DNA of 64,000 bases, taken from assembly GCF_002844535.1 (NCBI RefSeq), contig NZ_PJNH01000002.1, forward strand, positions 554,654-618,653. Reading direction: 5' to 3'. The DNA comes from Halalkalibacillus sediminis (GTDB taxonomy: Bacteria; Bacillota; Bacilli; Bacillales; Alkalibacillaceae). Position numbers and translations under genes: made by a program. The notes beneath the pieces are model-generated. The model was given only the letters and a program-made list of their open reading frames with translations. It had not been told where the DNA came from and made no database searches. Shown in pieces: positions 6,799 through 17,946 of this stretch (position 1 is its first letter; the number at the start of each line of letters is the position of its first letter).

Positions 6799-8001
6799 AT
6801 GAAAAAAATGAATGTAAGAGATGTGGATTTGAAAGGGAAAACAGTATTTTGTCGTGTTGATTTCAATGTACCTATTTCTAAAGGTGAAATTTCAGATGAT
6901 ACACGGATTCAAGCTGCTTTACCGACAATCATGTACATGATTGAAAAGAAGGCGAAGGTCATATTGGCGACGCACCTTGGTCGACCAGATGGAAAAGTGG
7001 ACGAAGAACTCCGTTTAGATCCCGTAGCACAATATTTGAGCAACCTCATTCAAAAACCAGTTTATAAAACAGATGATGTTTTCAGCGAAGACGTTGAAAA
7101 TGCAGCGAAAAATTTAGGAGAAGGCGATGTTTTACTTTTAGAAAATATGCGCTTTCACCCGGGTGAAAAATCCAATGATGAAGAGTTATCAAAACAATTA
7201 GCAGGCTTAGCTGATCTATATGTAAATGACGCGTTTGGAACGGCTCATCGTGCACATGCTTCAACAGAAGGTGTAGCAAAGCATTTACCTGCCGTTTCAG
7301 GATTCTTGATGGAAAAAGAAATCGAAGTGTTAGGACAAGCTTTAGAGGATCCACAACGTCCTTTCACTGCAATCATCGGTGGAGCGAAAGTGAAAGATAA
7401 GATCGGTGTCATCGATCATCTTTTAGACAAAGTGGATCATTTATTGATTGGCGGAGGACTTTCTTACACATTTATTAAAGCCCTTGGTCATGAGGTAGGA
7501 AATTCATTATTAGAAGAAGACAAAATAGAGCAAGCAAATAGTTTTATTGAAAAAGCAAAAGAGAAAGGCGTTTCGATTCATCTACCGGTAGATGTGGTCG
7601 TTGCAAGTGAATTTTCAAAAGACGCCAATACAAAAATAGTAAGTATCGAAGAAATCCCAGAAGGCTGGGAAGGGCTTGATATTGGGCCTGAAACAGTGAA
7701 ACATTTCAGCAAGATCATTGAAGACTCTGAGTTAATCATGTGGAACGGGCCAATGGGTGTATTCGAATATGATCAATTTGCCAATGGAACTCGCGGTGTT
7801 GCAAAAGCATTAGCAGCTGCTAGTGGTTATACAGTTATTGGTGGTGGAGATTCCGCTTCTGCAGTCGAGAAATTCCAATATGCTGAAGAGATGGATCATA
7901 TATCAACCGGTGGCGGAGCGTCACTGGAATTTATGGAAGGTAAAGTATTACCAGGAGTTTCAGTATTAAATGATTCTGAGGAAGAAGAGGTGACGGAGTA
8001 A
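6799..8001 (+). CDS. pgk: Phosphoglycerate kinase
   Basis: A 400-residue glycolytic kinase that transfers phosphate from 1,3-bisphosphoglycerate to ADP. Visible motifs are FCRVDFNVP and THLGRPDG near the N terminus, the hinge-side GGAKVKDK, and GPMGVFE and GGGDSASA in the nucleotide domain. Start ATG 6799 (MKKMNVRDV) is preceded by GGAGGG nine bases upstream. An upstream in-frame ATG at 6790 is too close to that site. The stop overlaps the tpiA start by one base. The C terminus has a short acidic tail (DSEEEEVTE). Confidence 0.97.
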   Translation: MKKMNVRDVDLKGKTVFCRVDFNVPISKGEISDDTRIQAALPTIMYMIEKKAKVILATHLGRPDGKVDEELRLDPVAQYLSNLIQKPVYKTDDVFSEDVENAAKNLGEGDVLLLENMRFHPGEKSNDEELSKQLAGLADLYVNDAFGTAHRAHASTEGVAKHLPAVSGFLMEKEIEVLGQALEDPQRPFTAIIGGAKVKDKIGVIDHLLDKVDHLLIGGGLSYTFIKALGHEVGNSLLEEDKIEQANSFIEKAKEKGVSIHLPVDVVVASEFSKDANTKIVSIEEIPEGWEGLDIGPETVKHFSKIIEDSELIMWNGPMGVFEYDQFANGTRGVAKALAAASGYTVIGGGDSASAVEKFQYAEEMDHISTGGGASLEFMEGKVLPGVSVLNDSEEEEVTE

Positions 8002-8765
8002 TGAGAAAACCTATTATCGCAGGAAACTGGAAAATGAATAAATTAGCTGCTGAAGGTGCTCGCTTTTTAATGGATATCCGTGAAAAAGTGCCTGAAGAAG
8101 GTAGAGTGGAAACAGTGGTTTGTGCTCCTTTTATCCATTTACCATTCTTATCAGAAGCTGCTAGAGACTTTCCAGTAAGCATCGGAGCACAGAATATGCA
8201 CCATGAAGAAAGTGGTGCTTTTACTGGTGAAGTGAGTCCAGCGATGCTTTCTGACCTTTTAATTTCTCACGTGATCATTGGACATTCTGAGAGACGCCAA
8301 TATTTTAATGAAACAGATGAAACAGTCAACCAGAAAACGCATGCAGCTTTCGAACACGGAATCACACCAATCGTGTGTGTAGGTGAATCATTAGAGCAGC
8401 GCGAAAATAATGAAACGATGGATTTTGTGGAATCTCAAGTAGTCAAAGGGTTGGAAGGCCTAAGTGAAGAACAAGTGAAAGATGTTGTGCTTGCTTACGA
8501 ACCAATCTGGGCTATTGGCACGGGTAAGACTGCTTCTAGCGAACAAGCAAATGAAGTATGTACGCACATCAGAAAAGTAATAGAGAAAACTTTCTCAAAA
8601 GAAGCGGCTGAAGCTGTTCGTATTCAGTACGGTGGAAGTGTGAAGCCAGAGACGATCGAAGAGCTATTGAGCATGTCTGATATCGACGGAGCGTTAGTCG
8701 GAGGTGCAAGCTTAAAAGAAGAATCGTTCTTGAAATTAGTGGAGGCTGGTGCCAATGTCAGCTAA
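8001..8765 (+). CDS. tpiA: Triose-phosphate isomerase
   Basis: A 254-residue TIM barrel that interconverts dihydroxyacetone phosphate and glyceraldehyde 3-phosphate. Lys11 (GNWKMNK), the catalytic His in IGHSERR (about residue 95) and the catalytic Glu in [11 protein letters not shown] (about 167) are present, with the phosphate loop QYGGSVKP near the C terminus. ATG overlaps the pgk stop codon, and the 3' end overlaps gpmI, so the three genes are tightly coupled. Confidence 0.98.
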   Translation: MRKPIIAGNWKMNKLAAEGARFLMDIREKVPEEGRVETVVCAPFIHLPFLSEAARDFPVSIGAQNMHHEESGAFTGEVSPAMLSDLLISHVIIGHSERRQYFNETDETVNQKTHAAFEHGITPIVCVGESLEQRENNETMDFVESQVVKGLEGLSEEQVKDVVLAYEPIWAIGTGKTASSEQANEVCTHIRKVIEKTFSKEAAEAVRIQYGGSVKPETIEELLSMSDIDGALVGGASLKEESFLKLVEAGANVS

Positions 8766-10299
8766 TTCATTAGCAGCTCTAATCATCTTAGATGGATATG
8801 CACTTCGTGATGAAGAATTCGGTAACGCAGTGAAACAAGCGAATACACCTAATTTCGATCGTTATTGGAATAAGTACCCTACTACTGAAATCACTGCGTG
8901 TGGCGAAGCTGTAGGTCTCCCTGAAGGTCAAATGGGGAACTCCGAGGTTGGTCATTTGAATATTGGTGCAGGAAGAGTCGTCTATCAGAACCTTACCCGT
9001 ATTAATTTATCAATCAAAGATGAAGAATATATGCAAAATGATGCTTTTTTGAATGCAGCTAGTCATGTGAATGACCAGAATGGTGCTCTTCACATTTTCG
9101 GGCTGCTTTCTGATGGCGGCGTCCACAGTCATATCGAGCATGTATATGCACTACTGGAAATGGCTAAGAAGCAAGAAGTAGAAGATGTATTTGTTCATGC
9201 TTTTCTTGATGGTCGTGACGTTGGTCCTAAAACCGCGACGACTTATTTGAAACAACTTCAGGAAAAGATGGACGAGTTAGAAATAGGAAAAATAGCGACT
9301 GTGTCTGGTCGCTACTATGCGATGGACCGTGATAAGCGTTGGGATCGTGTAGAAAAAGCTTATCGAGCGATTCGTTTAGGAGATGGCAAGGAAACAACAG
9401 ACCCGATTGAAGCTGTCGAAGCTTCATATGCTGAGGACATTGTAGATGAATTCGTAGAACCGATTGTGATGGTGGATGAACAAGATCAACCAGTCGCTAT
9501 GGTCGAAAACGGGGATGCAATCATTTATGCTAACTTCCGGCCGGACCGTGCAGTTCAACTGACCGATGTCTTTAAGAACCATTTAGTGGATGAGTTCGAA
9601 GGTACGTATGAAAAACTAGAAAACTTATTCATGGTGACGATGACACAATATCGCGACGATTTTGATGTTGGTGTTGCTTTTCCACCGAATTTACCGGAAG
9701 ATACGATCGGTGAGGTCGTTTCGAAAAATGGTTTGAAACAGCTTCGCATCGCTGAAACCGAGAAATACCCACATGTCACTTATTTCATGAGTGGTGGAAA
9801 TAATCAAGAGTTCGATGGTGAAAAAAGAGTGCTAATCGATTCGCCGAAAGTAGCGACGTATGACTTGAAGCCTGAAATGAGCGCATATGAAGTGACAGAT
9901 GCGTTGTTAAATGAGCTCGAAAATGATACACCCAACTTGATTGTATTGAATTTCGCTAATCCAGATATGGTTGGACATTCCGGGAAATTGGATCCTACGA
10001 TCAAAGCGATAGAAGCGGTCGACGAATGTCTAGGAAAAGTCGTCGATCAGGTTCTTGAAATGGATGGTTATGCTGTGATTACAGCTGATCATGGAAACGC
10101 CGATCAAGTATATAATGATGATGGTAGTCCGATGACGGCACATACGACAAATCCAGTGCCTGTTATCGTGACGAAGGAAAATGTAACCCTTCGCGGTGGA
10201 GGTATCTTAGGTGACCTCTCACCAACCGTCTTGGAGTTATTAAAACTGGATCAGCCAGAGGCTATGACGGGTAAGTCCTTGATTGAGTCTGAGAAGTAA
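8755..10299 (+). CDS. gpmI: 2,3-bisphosphoglycerate-independent phosphoglycerate mutase
   Basis: A 514-residue, manganese-dependent alkaline-phosphatase-fold enzyme converting 3- to 2-phosphoglycerate. The phosphorylated serine is Ser63 in [12 protein letters not shown]; metal ligands are seen in ILDGY near the N terminus and in ADHGNADQ and TAHTTNPVP near the C terminus. I take ATG 8755, with GGAGG about ten bases upstream, rather than the GTG at 8749. It overlaps the end of tpiA by 11 bp. A gap of about 80 bp separates it from eno. Confidence 0.97.
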   Translation: MSANSLAALIILDGYALRDEEFGNAVKQANTPNFDRYWNKYPTTEITACGEAVGLPEGQMGNSEVGHLNIGAGRVVYQNLTRINLSIKDEEYMQNDAFLNAASHVNDQNGALHIFGLLSDGGVHSHIEHVYALLEMAKKQEVEDVFVHAFLDGRDVGPKTATTYLKQLQEKMDELEIGKIATVSGRYYAMDRDKRWDRVEKAYRAIRLGDGKETTDPIEAVEASYAEDIVDEFVEPIVMVDEQDQPVAMVENGDAIIYANFRPDRAVQLTDVFKNHLVDEFEGTYEKLENLFMVTMTQYRDDFDVGVAFPPNLPEDTIGEVVSKNGLKQLRIAETEKYPHVTYFMSGGNNQEFDGEKRVLIDSPKVATYDLKPEMSAYEVTDALLNELENDTPNLIVLNFANPDMVGHSGKLDPTIKAIEAVDECLGKVVDQVLEMDGYAVITADHGNADQVYNDDGSPMTAHTTNPVPVIVTKENVTLRGGGILGDLSPTVLELLKLDQPEAMTGKSLIESEK

Positions 10300-10362
10300 A
10301 ATTTTTTCAAAGTAAGGTTTACGTTTGATAATGTTTAAATATGAAAAATTAGTCTTTCTTAA

Positions 10363-11664
<1,302 letters not shown>

Positions 11665-11677
11665 GTTTCTTAATACG

Positions 11678-11709
11678 AAAGGGATGACTTGATGTCATCC
11701 CTTTTTTTA
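11678..11709 (+). terminator. Terminator of the glycolytic operon
   Basis: Stem AAAGGGATGAC/GTCATCCCTTT with loop TTGAT, followed by a T-run, right after eno. Confidence 0.9.
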
Positions 11710-11789
11710 CTGAGTTAATTGAGCTGAGTTAGAGAATAGCGTTAAGAGGGCTTTTCTTAATGGAATACTCCTGTTGTTGCGATTGCTAG

Positions 11790-12467
11790 TCATCTGCTTT
11801 TTTTCGTTAGATAAGTGGCTGGTATGATGAGTATCGCTCCTAAGATTGCTAGGTAATAAGTAGGGATCGTAAATGACGGACCGAACGATGGCGTAAAATA
11901 GATAACAGCCATAAATCCGCCTGTCATCAACATGAAGGTGATCCAAAGAATGAAAAATTCTAAAATTTTGTTGAATTTTTTAAACGCAGACCATCTCATA
12001 TACCATAAAAATGCAAAGCATACTGCTAGAGCTAAAAGTACGGACAGTAAACTGACGATTGTAGCATACCCAATAGAAATCGTTGACGTTACTGATCCGA
12101 AACCTAGTAGCCAGTTCAATAAGGGATTCAGTATGCCGGCAGCCAATAGTGCCCAACCTGCAAACATGAAGATACCCATTGAAAATAGTTCGAATCTTTC
12201 CTTCGTGAACATCGGCTGAATCTCACCGATCAATTCATCTGCATAAGATTTCGGAGCGTCCCCGAATACTTCGTATGCCGTTTTTCCCTCAGCCTGCGCG
12301 TCAAGCAAATGGTTAAGCAATTCATCTAAAATCTCTTCAGTTGCAAGTTCTGATTTGTTCCCCTGAAGTCGTATATAGACAAGCATATTTTCATAGTACT
12401 CCAGGTTCTCTTTATTTAGTTGTTCGCGCTTCGTATTGTTTTGTTCAATCAATTCTTTCGCATTCAT
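11790..12467 (-). CDS. PadR-linked membrane protein with an N-terminal HAAS/DUF1129-like domain
   Basis: A 225-residue protein. The first ~95 residues are soluble and helical (ENLEYYENMLVYIRLQG, then ILDELLNHLLDAQAEGK and FGDAPKSYADELIGEI), the pattern of the small domain found in membrane proteins paired with PadR repressors. Four to five membrane helices follow. The ATG overlaps the PadR stop codon (ATGA), so the pair is translationally coupled. In such pairs the membrane protein is thought to be the regulated target or sensor; the function here is unknown. A longer reading frame upstream only overlaps padR and is not used. Confidence 0.75.
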   Translation of the reverse strand: MNAKELIEQNNTKREQLNKENLEYYENMLVYIRLQGNKSELATEEILDELLNHLLDAQAEGKTAYEVFGDAPKSYADELIGEIQPMFTKERFELFSMGIFMFAGWALLAAGILNPLLNWLLGFGSVTSTISIGYATIVSLLSVLLALAVCFAFLWYMRWSAFKKFNKILEFFILWITFMLMTGGFMAVIYFTPSFGPSFTIPTYYLAILGAILIIPATYLTKKSR

Positions 12468-12808
12468 TCGTTCTCGCCACTTTTCTTTAAGATTTGATCG
12501 ACTGGGGTTTTTATTTGCTCCCAATTATTGTGAAAGTCGCTCAATGCTTTTTCCCCTTCTTTTGTTAAAAAATAATATTTGCGATTCGGTCCACTTGGTG
12601 ACTTCTGGTTCTCCCCATATATCAACTTTTCTTTTTGTAATCGTAAAAGTATTGGATAGATGGATCCCTCACTTACATCCTCGAGCCCATTATCTTGTAA
12701 TTTTAATGAGAGTTCATAGCCGTAAACTGGCTGTTTTTCAATTATCGCTAGGATACAACCTTCCAAAATCCCTTTAAGCATCTGGCTTCTAAGTTTCAGT
12801 TCGATCAC
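12464..12808 (-). CDS. PadR family transcriptional regulator
   Basis: A 114-residue winged-helix repressor of the short PadR subfamily. The family signature is seen in GCILAIIEKQPVYGYEL, EGSIYPILLRLQKEKLI and RKYYFLTKEGEKAL. It starts at GTG with AAGG upstream and is followed by the coupled membrane protein gene. An inverted repeat sits 37 bp upstream of its start, between it and the divergent symporter gene, and is the likely autoregulatory operator. The inducer is not predictable. Confidence 0.9.
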   Translation of the reverse strand: MIELKLRSQMLKGILEGCILAIIEKQPVYGYELSLKLQDNGLEDVSEGSIYPILLRLQKEKLIYGENQKSPSGPNRKYYFLTKEGEKALSDFHNNWEQIKTPVDQILKKSGENE

Positions 12809-12844
12809 CTACCTTGTTATACATAATAGTAAATCACAACTTCT

Positions 12845-12867
12845 ACTACCTTGCAATACAAAGTAGT
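12845..12867. promoter_or_regulatory. Candidate PadR operator (inverted repeat)
   Basis: ACTACCTTG-CAATA-CAAAGTAGT, a 9-5-9 inverted repeat with one mismatch, in the shared upstream region of padR (minus) and the symporter gene (plus). Position rather than a known consensus is the reason for assigning it to PadR. Confidence 0.4.
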
Positions 12868-12942
12868 TATTTTTTCAAAGAAATATATTTGAAAAGTTGT
12901 TCATATAATTTAGAGATTAAAATAAGAAGGAGGAGAAGAAAT

Positions 12943-14205
12943 ATGCAAGAACGCATGAATTTGACCAAGCCGATTATTATTGCACTTATTTTAGGTATTG
13001 TGGTTGGTATTGGCCTGAACTTGATGGGTTCGAATGTATTTAATCCTGTCGACACTTATCTTTTAACCCCTTTAGGCCAAATTTTCTTGCGCTTGATTCA
13101 AATGATGGTTATACCGATTGTTGTTATTTCGATTATTTTGGGGACAGCCGGGTTAGGTGATCCTAAGAAGTTAGGGAGGATCGGTGGAAAAACGATTGGT
13201 TTCTTCTTAATTTCCACGACGATTGCGATTATCATTGCGATGTCACTAGCATTCATCGTCCAACCTGGTGAACAAGGACTCTTAGATGAAGAAGCGGCTA
13301 ACTTTGAGGCGACAGAAGCACCGCCAATTATCGATACATTAATCAATATTATCCCGACTAATCCGATCCAAGCGATGGTTGAAGGTGAGATGCTTCAAGT
13401 AATTATGTTCTCGATCTTCATTGGTTTCGGATTGGCATTATTGGGCAAGAAGACTGACAAAGTACACAAATTATTTGAACAAGGTTTCGAACTTGTAATG
13501 TTTTTAATCATGATCATTATGTATACAGCTCCATTCGGGGCATTCGGACTAATCGCCTCCGCAGTGGGAGGAACAGGATTCGATGCTATTTCGTCCATGC
13601 TGGCTTATTTCTTAGTGGTACTTGCGGCATTATTGATTCATGCGGGTATTACGTATAGTGCAGTCGTGAAATTCTTAGCTAAAAAGAATCCGATCTGGTT
13701 CTTTAAGAATTTCCTTCCCGCAATTAGTGTGGCGTTTGGTACAGCTAGTAGTGGGGCGACTTTACCTGTGTCCATGAGTACTGCGCAAAAGCGGTTGGGT
13801 GTGCGGAAATCGGTAAGCGGGTTTGTTCAACCATTAGGTGCAACAATCAATATGGACGGAACCGCGATCATGCAAGGTGTAGCAACTGTTTTCATCGCTC
13901 AAGTGTATGCTCAAGATTTATCCATGACGCAAATCTTGACTGTTGTGATTGTTGCAGTACTAGCATCGATTGGAACGGCTGCTGTACCTGGTGTCGGACT
14001 TGTGATGTTGGCAATGGTTTTGAATCAAGTAGGTCTTCCAGTTGAAGCAATAGGTCTGATCTTGGGTGTAGACCGTTTACTTGATATGACTAGAACAGCA
14101 GTGAATATCACAGGTGATGCTGCTTGTGCTCTTTGGGTATCAGAGACGGAAGAAGCTGAACCAGATTCTGATTCTGAGGAAGAAAGTGCACCTCAACCAA
14201 GTTAA
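12943..14205 (+). CDS. Dicarboxylate/amino acid:cation symporter (DAACS family, GltP/DctA type)
   Basis: A 420-residue secondary transporter that imports glutamate, aspartate or C4-dicarboxylates with Na+ or H+. The family's serine-rich hairpin (GTASSGATLPVSM), the NMDGTA cation/substrate site and the C-terminal DRLLDMTRTAVNITGDA are all present. ATG 12943 has a perfect AAGGAGGAG site, while the longer frame upstream lacks one. The C terminus is a strongly acidic tail rich in Glu, Asp and Ser. Which substrate it carries cannot be told from sequence. Confidence 0.9.
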   Translation: MQERMNLTKPIIIALILGIVVGIGLNLMGSNVFNPVDTYLLTPLGQIFLRLIQMMVIPIVVISIILGTAGLGDPKKLGRIGGKTIGFFLISTTIAIIIAMSLAFIVQPGEQGLLDEEAANFEATEAPPIIDTLINIIPTNPIQAMVEGEMLQVIMFSIFIGFGLALLGKKTDKVHKLFEQGFELVMFLIMIIMYTAPFGAFGLIASAVGGTGFDAISSMLAYFLVVLAALLIHAGITYSAVVKFLAKKNPIWFFKNFLPAISVAFGTASSGATLPVSMSTAQKRLGVRKSVSGFVQPLGATINMDGTAIMQGVATVFIAQVYAQDLSMTQILTVVIVAVLASIGTAAVPGVGLVMLAMVLNQVGLPVEAIGLILGVDRLLDMTRTAVNITGDAACALWVSETEEAEPDSDSEEESAPQPS

Positions 14206-14215
14206 AAGAATTTTT

Positions 14216-14246
14216 AAAGGATGGGCCATGCGCCCATCCTTTTTTC
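14216..14246 (+). terminator. Terminator after the symporter gene
   Basis: Stem AAGGATGGGC/GCCCATCCTT with a short loop, followed by a T-run. Confidence 0.9.
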
Positions 14247-14270
14247 TATTAGATGGAAGGGGAAAGTTTT

Positions 14271-14459
14271 AATCCTCCACGTTGGGACTTGAATCCTCCA
14301 CGTTTGGGGTGGAACCCGTCACGTCACCAATCAAATCCTCCACGTTGGGGGTTGAACCCTCCATGTCAGCGATCTAATCCTCCATGTCGTCAGTTTAATC
14401 AACCACAACTGCAATCTAATCAACCATAACTTCATTTCAATCCACCATAACTCAGATTT
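14271..14459. repeat. 21-bp tandem array A (nine degenerate units)
   Basis: Nine consecutive units of exactly 21 bp. Units at 14271, 14292 and 14334 share AATCCTCCACGTT; later units drift to AATCCTCCATGTC and then AATCAACCATAAC. Only the first ~12 bases of each unit are conserved. The array lies between the symporter terminator and secG. Because 21 is a multiple of three, it gives a misleading open frame on the minus strand (14331-14543). Confidence 0.85.
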
Positions 14460-14604
14460 CACCCATAAAGTATTCTTTACAAAGTGATGCGTTTTAAAAA
14501 AAACCGCATGCGGTTTTATCTGAAAATGGACTTGCATATCCATAGTCTTCTATGCTACATTATTGTTATGGATTTGTGCGTAACAATAGGAGGTCAATCA
14601 AGTC

Positions 14605-14838
14605 ATGTATGCATTTTTAGTCACATTACTGTTTATCGTAACGATCGGTTTGATCGTTGTTGTATTACTACAATCAGGTAAAAGCGCAGGCTTATCAGGA
14701 GCGATTTCTGGTGGTGCCGAGCATTTATTTGGTAAACAAAAGGCTCGTGGAATCGATGGTGTTTTGCATCGCTTAACAATCGTTTTCGGTGTGTCTTTTA
14801 TGGTCATTACGTTTGTATTAGGTTATTTTATTCAATAG
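14605..14838 (+). CDS. secG: Preprotein translocase subunit SecG
   Basis: A 77-residue protein with two membrane helices (about residues 3-20 and 54-75) joined by a Gly/Ser/Ala-rich loop. It assists SecYE in protein export. The signature VVVLLQSGKSAGLSGAISGGAEHLFGK region is typical. ATG follows AGGAGG. It stands at the head of secG-esterase-rnr-smpB-ssrA, the conserved Bacillus order, but has its own terminator. Confidence 0.96.
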   Translation: MYAFLVTLLFIVTIGLIVVVLLQSGKSAGLSGAISGGAEHLFGKQKARGIDGVLHRLTIVFGVSFMVITFVLGYFIQ

Positions 14839-14855
14839 CGGATGATTGATTGATG

Positions 14856-14886
14856 AACAGTAAGTGTAGAGCTTACTGTTTTTTTA
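14856..14886 (+). terminator. Terminator after secG
   Basis: AACAGTAAG/CTTACTGTT stem with a 7-nt loop, then a T-run. Confidence 0.85.
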
Positions 14887-14964
14887 TGTTCAAATAAGGT
14901 TAACAAAAAACAATTGCGGGAAAGTTAAAGATAGGCGATTGAATCAGAAAGGAAGAAATATCAG

Positions 14965-15711
14965 ATGCAGATTAAACAACCTAAACCATTTACTTTCGAA
15001 GCAGGTAAACGTGCAGTACTTTTATTGCATGGCTTTACTGGACATTCGGCCGATGTACGGATGCTCGGTCGTTTCTTAGAAAAAAAAGGATACACAAGCC
15101 ATGCACCGATTTATAAAGGACATGGAGTGCCCCCTGAAGAGTTGGTGAAAACGAATGCAGATGATTGGTGGAACGATGCTTTAGAAGCATACAATCATTT
15201 GAAAGAAAAAGGTTATGAGGAAATTGCTGTTGCAGGGCTTTCATTAGGTGGTGTACTCGCATTGAAATTGGCGAATGAAAAACCTGTAAAAGCAGTCATT
15301 CCGATCTGTTCACCAATGTTTTTTGATAATGTGGAAGATTTATCGCAAGGTTTTCGCAGTTTTGCGAAAGAATATAAACAACTAGAGAAAAAAGATGCTG
15401 ATCAGATTGAAGCAGAATTGGATGAATTGATGGACGAGTCATCAGAAACGTTTAAAACATTGAGCAAACTGATTGAAAGTGTCCATGATAGCGTGGATGA
15501 AATCTATGCTCCAACGCTGGTTCTTCAAGCTGAAGAGGATCAAATGATCAACAAGGAAAGTGCCAATTATATTTATGAAAATGTGGAAGCTGATGAGAAA
15601 GATCTGAAATGGTATGAAGGAGCTCCACACGTAATCACATTGAGCGACTATAAAGAACAAGTCCACGAAGACGTCTACCAATTTTTAGAATCATTGGATT
15701 GGTCAGATTAA
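14965..15711 (+). CDS. est: Carboxylesterase (Est30/YvaK family)
   Basis: A 248-residue alpha/beta hydrolase. The oxyanion HGFTG segment, nucleophile Ser93 in GLSLGG, acid in EEDQMI and His in GAPHVITL make a complete triad, and the length matches the Geobacillus Est30 family. It hydrolyses short-chain carboxyl esters in the cytosol; the natural substrate is unknown. It lies between secG and rnr, its usual place in Bacillus, and is probably cotranscribed with rnr, which begins 24 bp later. Confidence 0.93.
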   Translation: MQIKQPKPFTFEAGKRAVLLLHGFTGHSADVRMLGRFLEKKGYTSHAPIYKGHGVPPEELVKTNADDWWNDALEAYNHLKEKGYEEIAVAGLSLGGVLALKLANEKPVKAVIPICSPMFFDNVEDLSQGFRSFAKEYKQLEKKDADQIEAELDELMDESSETFKTLSKLIESVHDSVDEIYAPTLVLQAEEDQMINKESANYIYENVEADEKDLKWYEGAPHVITLSDYKEQVHEDVYQFLESLDWSD

Positions 15712-15735
15712 ATGAATAGAAAATGAGGTGAAACA

Positions 15736-17892
15736 ATGATTGATATGAAAAAGAGGTTGATGCAATTCTTTGAACATGAGGCGAATAAACCACATGGCGT
15801 CGAAGAATTACAAGAAACCTTAGATTTTAAAGAAAGTGAAGAATTACAAAATTTAATGAAAGCATTAAATGAATTAGAGCAAGAAGGAAAGCTTGTACTA
15901 ACAAGAAAGGACCGCTATGGTTTACCAGAAAAAATGAATCTGATCAAAGGTCGAGTGCAGATGCACGCTAAAGGGTTCGCATTCTTGATTCCTGATGACG
16001 AAGATCGAGATGATATATATATTCATCAATCCGATTTGATGTCAGCGATGAATGGCGATATCGTTTTAGTTCGTGTAGAAGCAGACTCTAAAGACGGCAA
16101 TCGTCCTGAAGGAACTGTCGTAAGAATCGTTGAAAGAAATGATCAGCCGATTGTTGGTACTTATCAAGACAATGGCTCATTCGGTTTTGTGTTAGTTGAT
16201 GACAAAAGGTTCCCGAGTGATATTTTCATTAAGAAAAGTCAAGCGAATGGTGCTGCTGAAGGACACAAAGTAATTGTGAAAATTACCGAGTACCCGAAAG
16301 AAAGAAAAAGTGCTGAAGGTGAAGTTGTTGAGATTCTTGGTCACATTAACGATCCTGGAATTGATATTTTAACGATTATTCATAAGCATGGCATCAAGGC
16401 GAAATTTGACGAGGAAACCCTGAATCACGCGAACGAAGTACCTGAACAGATTTCAGAAGATGAAATAAAAAATCGTCGTGATTTGCGTGATGAACGTATT
16501 GTTACAATTGATGGCGCGGATGCGAAGGATTTAGATGATGCCGTCCGTGTGGAAAAATTAGAAAACGGGAATTATCTATTAGGTGTCTATATAGCAGACG
16601 TCAGTTACTATGTGACGGAAGGATCTCCGATTGATAAGGAAGCCTTCGAGCGTGGGACAAGCACATACCTCACAGACCGTGTTGTGCCTATGATTCCGCA
16701 CCGATTATCCAATGGAATTTGTTCATTGAATCCACAAGTTGACCGTCTGACACTTGGTTGTGAGATGGAAATCGATTCATCAGGTGATGTCGTACATCAT
16801 GAAATATTCCAGGCAGTAATTAAAACAACTGAACGGATGACCTACTCCGCAGTCAATGAAATCTTGAATGATGGTGACACTGATACAATTGAACGTTATG
16901 GTTCGTTAGTTCCGATGTTCAAGCATATGGAGGAACTTGCTCAAGTTCTTAGAAATAAACGTATGCATAGAGGTGCAATCGATTTCGATTTCAAAGAGGC
17001 TGGAATTGAAGTTGACGAAGCTGGAAAGCCAACAGATGTAGTATTACGTGAACGCGGTGTTGCCGAGAAATTGATCGAGGAATTCATGCTAGCTGCAAAC
17101 GAAACAGTTTCAGAGCATTTCCATTGGATGGATGTACCATTCATTCATCGTATCCACGAAGAGCCAGACGCTGGCAAACTGCAGAACTTCTTCGAGTTCG
17201 TTGCCAACTTGGGATACACGATTAAAGGTACACCAGATGATATTCACCCGAAAGCTTTACAAAAAGCATTGGATGAAATCAGAGGTAGCAAAGAGGACTT
17301 AGTCGTATCTAAATTGATGTTACGTTCGATGCAGCAAGCGAAGTACTCTCCAGAAAACGTAGGTCACTTCGGTCTTGCGACTAAATTCTACACGCACTTT
17401 ACTTCGCCGATCCGTCGTTACCCTGATTTAATCGTACACCGATTGATTAGAACGTATTTGATTGAAGGCGATTTAAGTTCAAAAACAACAGATAAGTGGA
17501 AAGAAAACTTACCAGAAATCGCCAGACACACTTCAGAGATGGAGCGCCATGCAGTTGATGCAGAGCGAGAAACGAATGATCTGAAGATGGCTGAATATAT
17601 GAGCGAGAGAATTGGTGAGGAATATGATGGTATCATAAGCTCGATCACAAACTTCGGCTTGTTCGTCGAGTTACCGAATACCATTGAAGGTTTAGTACAC
17701 GTCAGTCAGCTTACGGATGATTATTATCACTATGATGAAAAGCACCACGCAATGATTGGTGAACGCACAGCCAACATTTTCCGAATAGGTGATGAAGTGA
17801 ACGTCCGGGTTGTTAGCACGAATATAGAAGATAGAGTCATCGATTTTGAAATCGTCGGAATGAAGCCGAATAGAAAATCGAAGAAAAGATAA
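15736..17892 (+). CDS. rnr: Ribonuclease R
   Basis: A 718-residue 3'-to-5' exoribonuclease that degrades structured RNA and takes part in tmRNA-linked decay. Order of domains: N-terminal winged helix (about 1-65), two cold-shock domains (about 70-210), the RNB catalytic domain with metal ligands in DAKDLDDAV (about 256-264), and a C-terminal S1 domain (about 635-710, [15 protein letters not shown]). The basic tail is short (NRKSKKR) and the protein is shorter than the ~780 residues of B. subtilis RNase R. GAGGTG precedes the ATG. smpB and ssrA lie 3 kb downstream. Confidence 0.96.
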   Translation: MIDMKKRLMQFFEHEANKPHGVEELQETLDFKESEELQNLMKALNELEQEGKLVLTRKDRYGLPEKMNLIKGRVQMHAKGFAFLIPDDEDRDDIYIHQSDLMSAMNGDIVLVRVEADSKDGNRPEGTVVRIVERNDQPIVGTYQDNGSFGFVLVDDKRFPSDIFIKKSQANGAAEGHKVIVKITEYPKERKSAEGEVVEILGHINDPGIDILTIIHKHGIKAKFDEETLNHANEVPEQISEDEIKNRRDLRDERIVTIDGADAKDLDDAVRVEKLENGNYLLGVYIADVSYYVTEGSPIDKEAFERGTSTYLTDRVVPMIPHRLSNGICSLNPQVDRLTLGCEMEIDSSGDVVHHEIFQAVIKTTERMTYSAVNEILNDGDTDTIERYGSLVPMFKHMEELAQVLRNKRMHRGAIDFDFKEAGIEVDEAGKPTDVVLRERGVAEKLIEEFMLAANETVSEHFHWMDVPFIHRIHEEPDAGKLQNFFEFVANLGYTIKGTPDDIHPKALQKALDEIRGSKEDLVVSKLMLRSMQQAKYSPENVGHFGLATKFYTHFTSPIRRYPDLIVHRLIRTYLIEGDLSSKTTDKWKENLPEIARHTSEMERHAVDAERETNDLKMAEYMSERIGEEYDGIISSITNFGLFVELPNTIEGLVHVSQLTDDYYHYDEKHHAMIGERTANIFRIGDEVNVRVVSTNIEDRVIDFEIVGMKPNRKSKKR

Positions 17893-17897
17893 TAAGA

Positions 17898-17937
17898 AAA
17901 ACGCCGGTCACAGATGAAAAGTGATCGGCGTTTGTTT
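17898..17937 (+). terminator. Terminator after rnr
   Basis: AACGCCGGTCAC pairs with GTGATCGGCGTT, followed by TTGTTTG. It may also serve the convergent DUF1295 gene. Confidence 0.8.
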
Positions 17938-17946
17938 GATTGATGG

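Noticed and set aside
12525..12777. Plus-strand frame opposite padR and frames extending the membrane protein upstream
   Set aside because: The coupled ATGA start of the membrane protein and the full PadR domain explain this region.
14271..14459. Possible CRISPR arrays at the three 21-bp repeats
   Set aside because: Units are contiguous and degenerate, without constant repeats separated by unique spacers, and no cas genes are present.
14331..14543. 70-residue minus-strand frame with Trp every seven residues
   Set aside because: It is array A read in translation: exact 21-bp units make heptads on any strand. No start signal.
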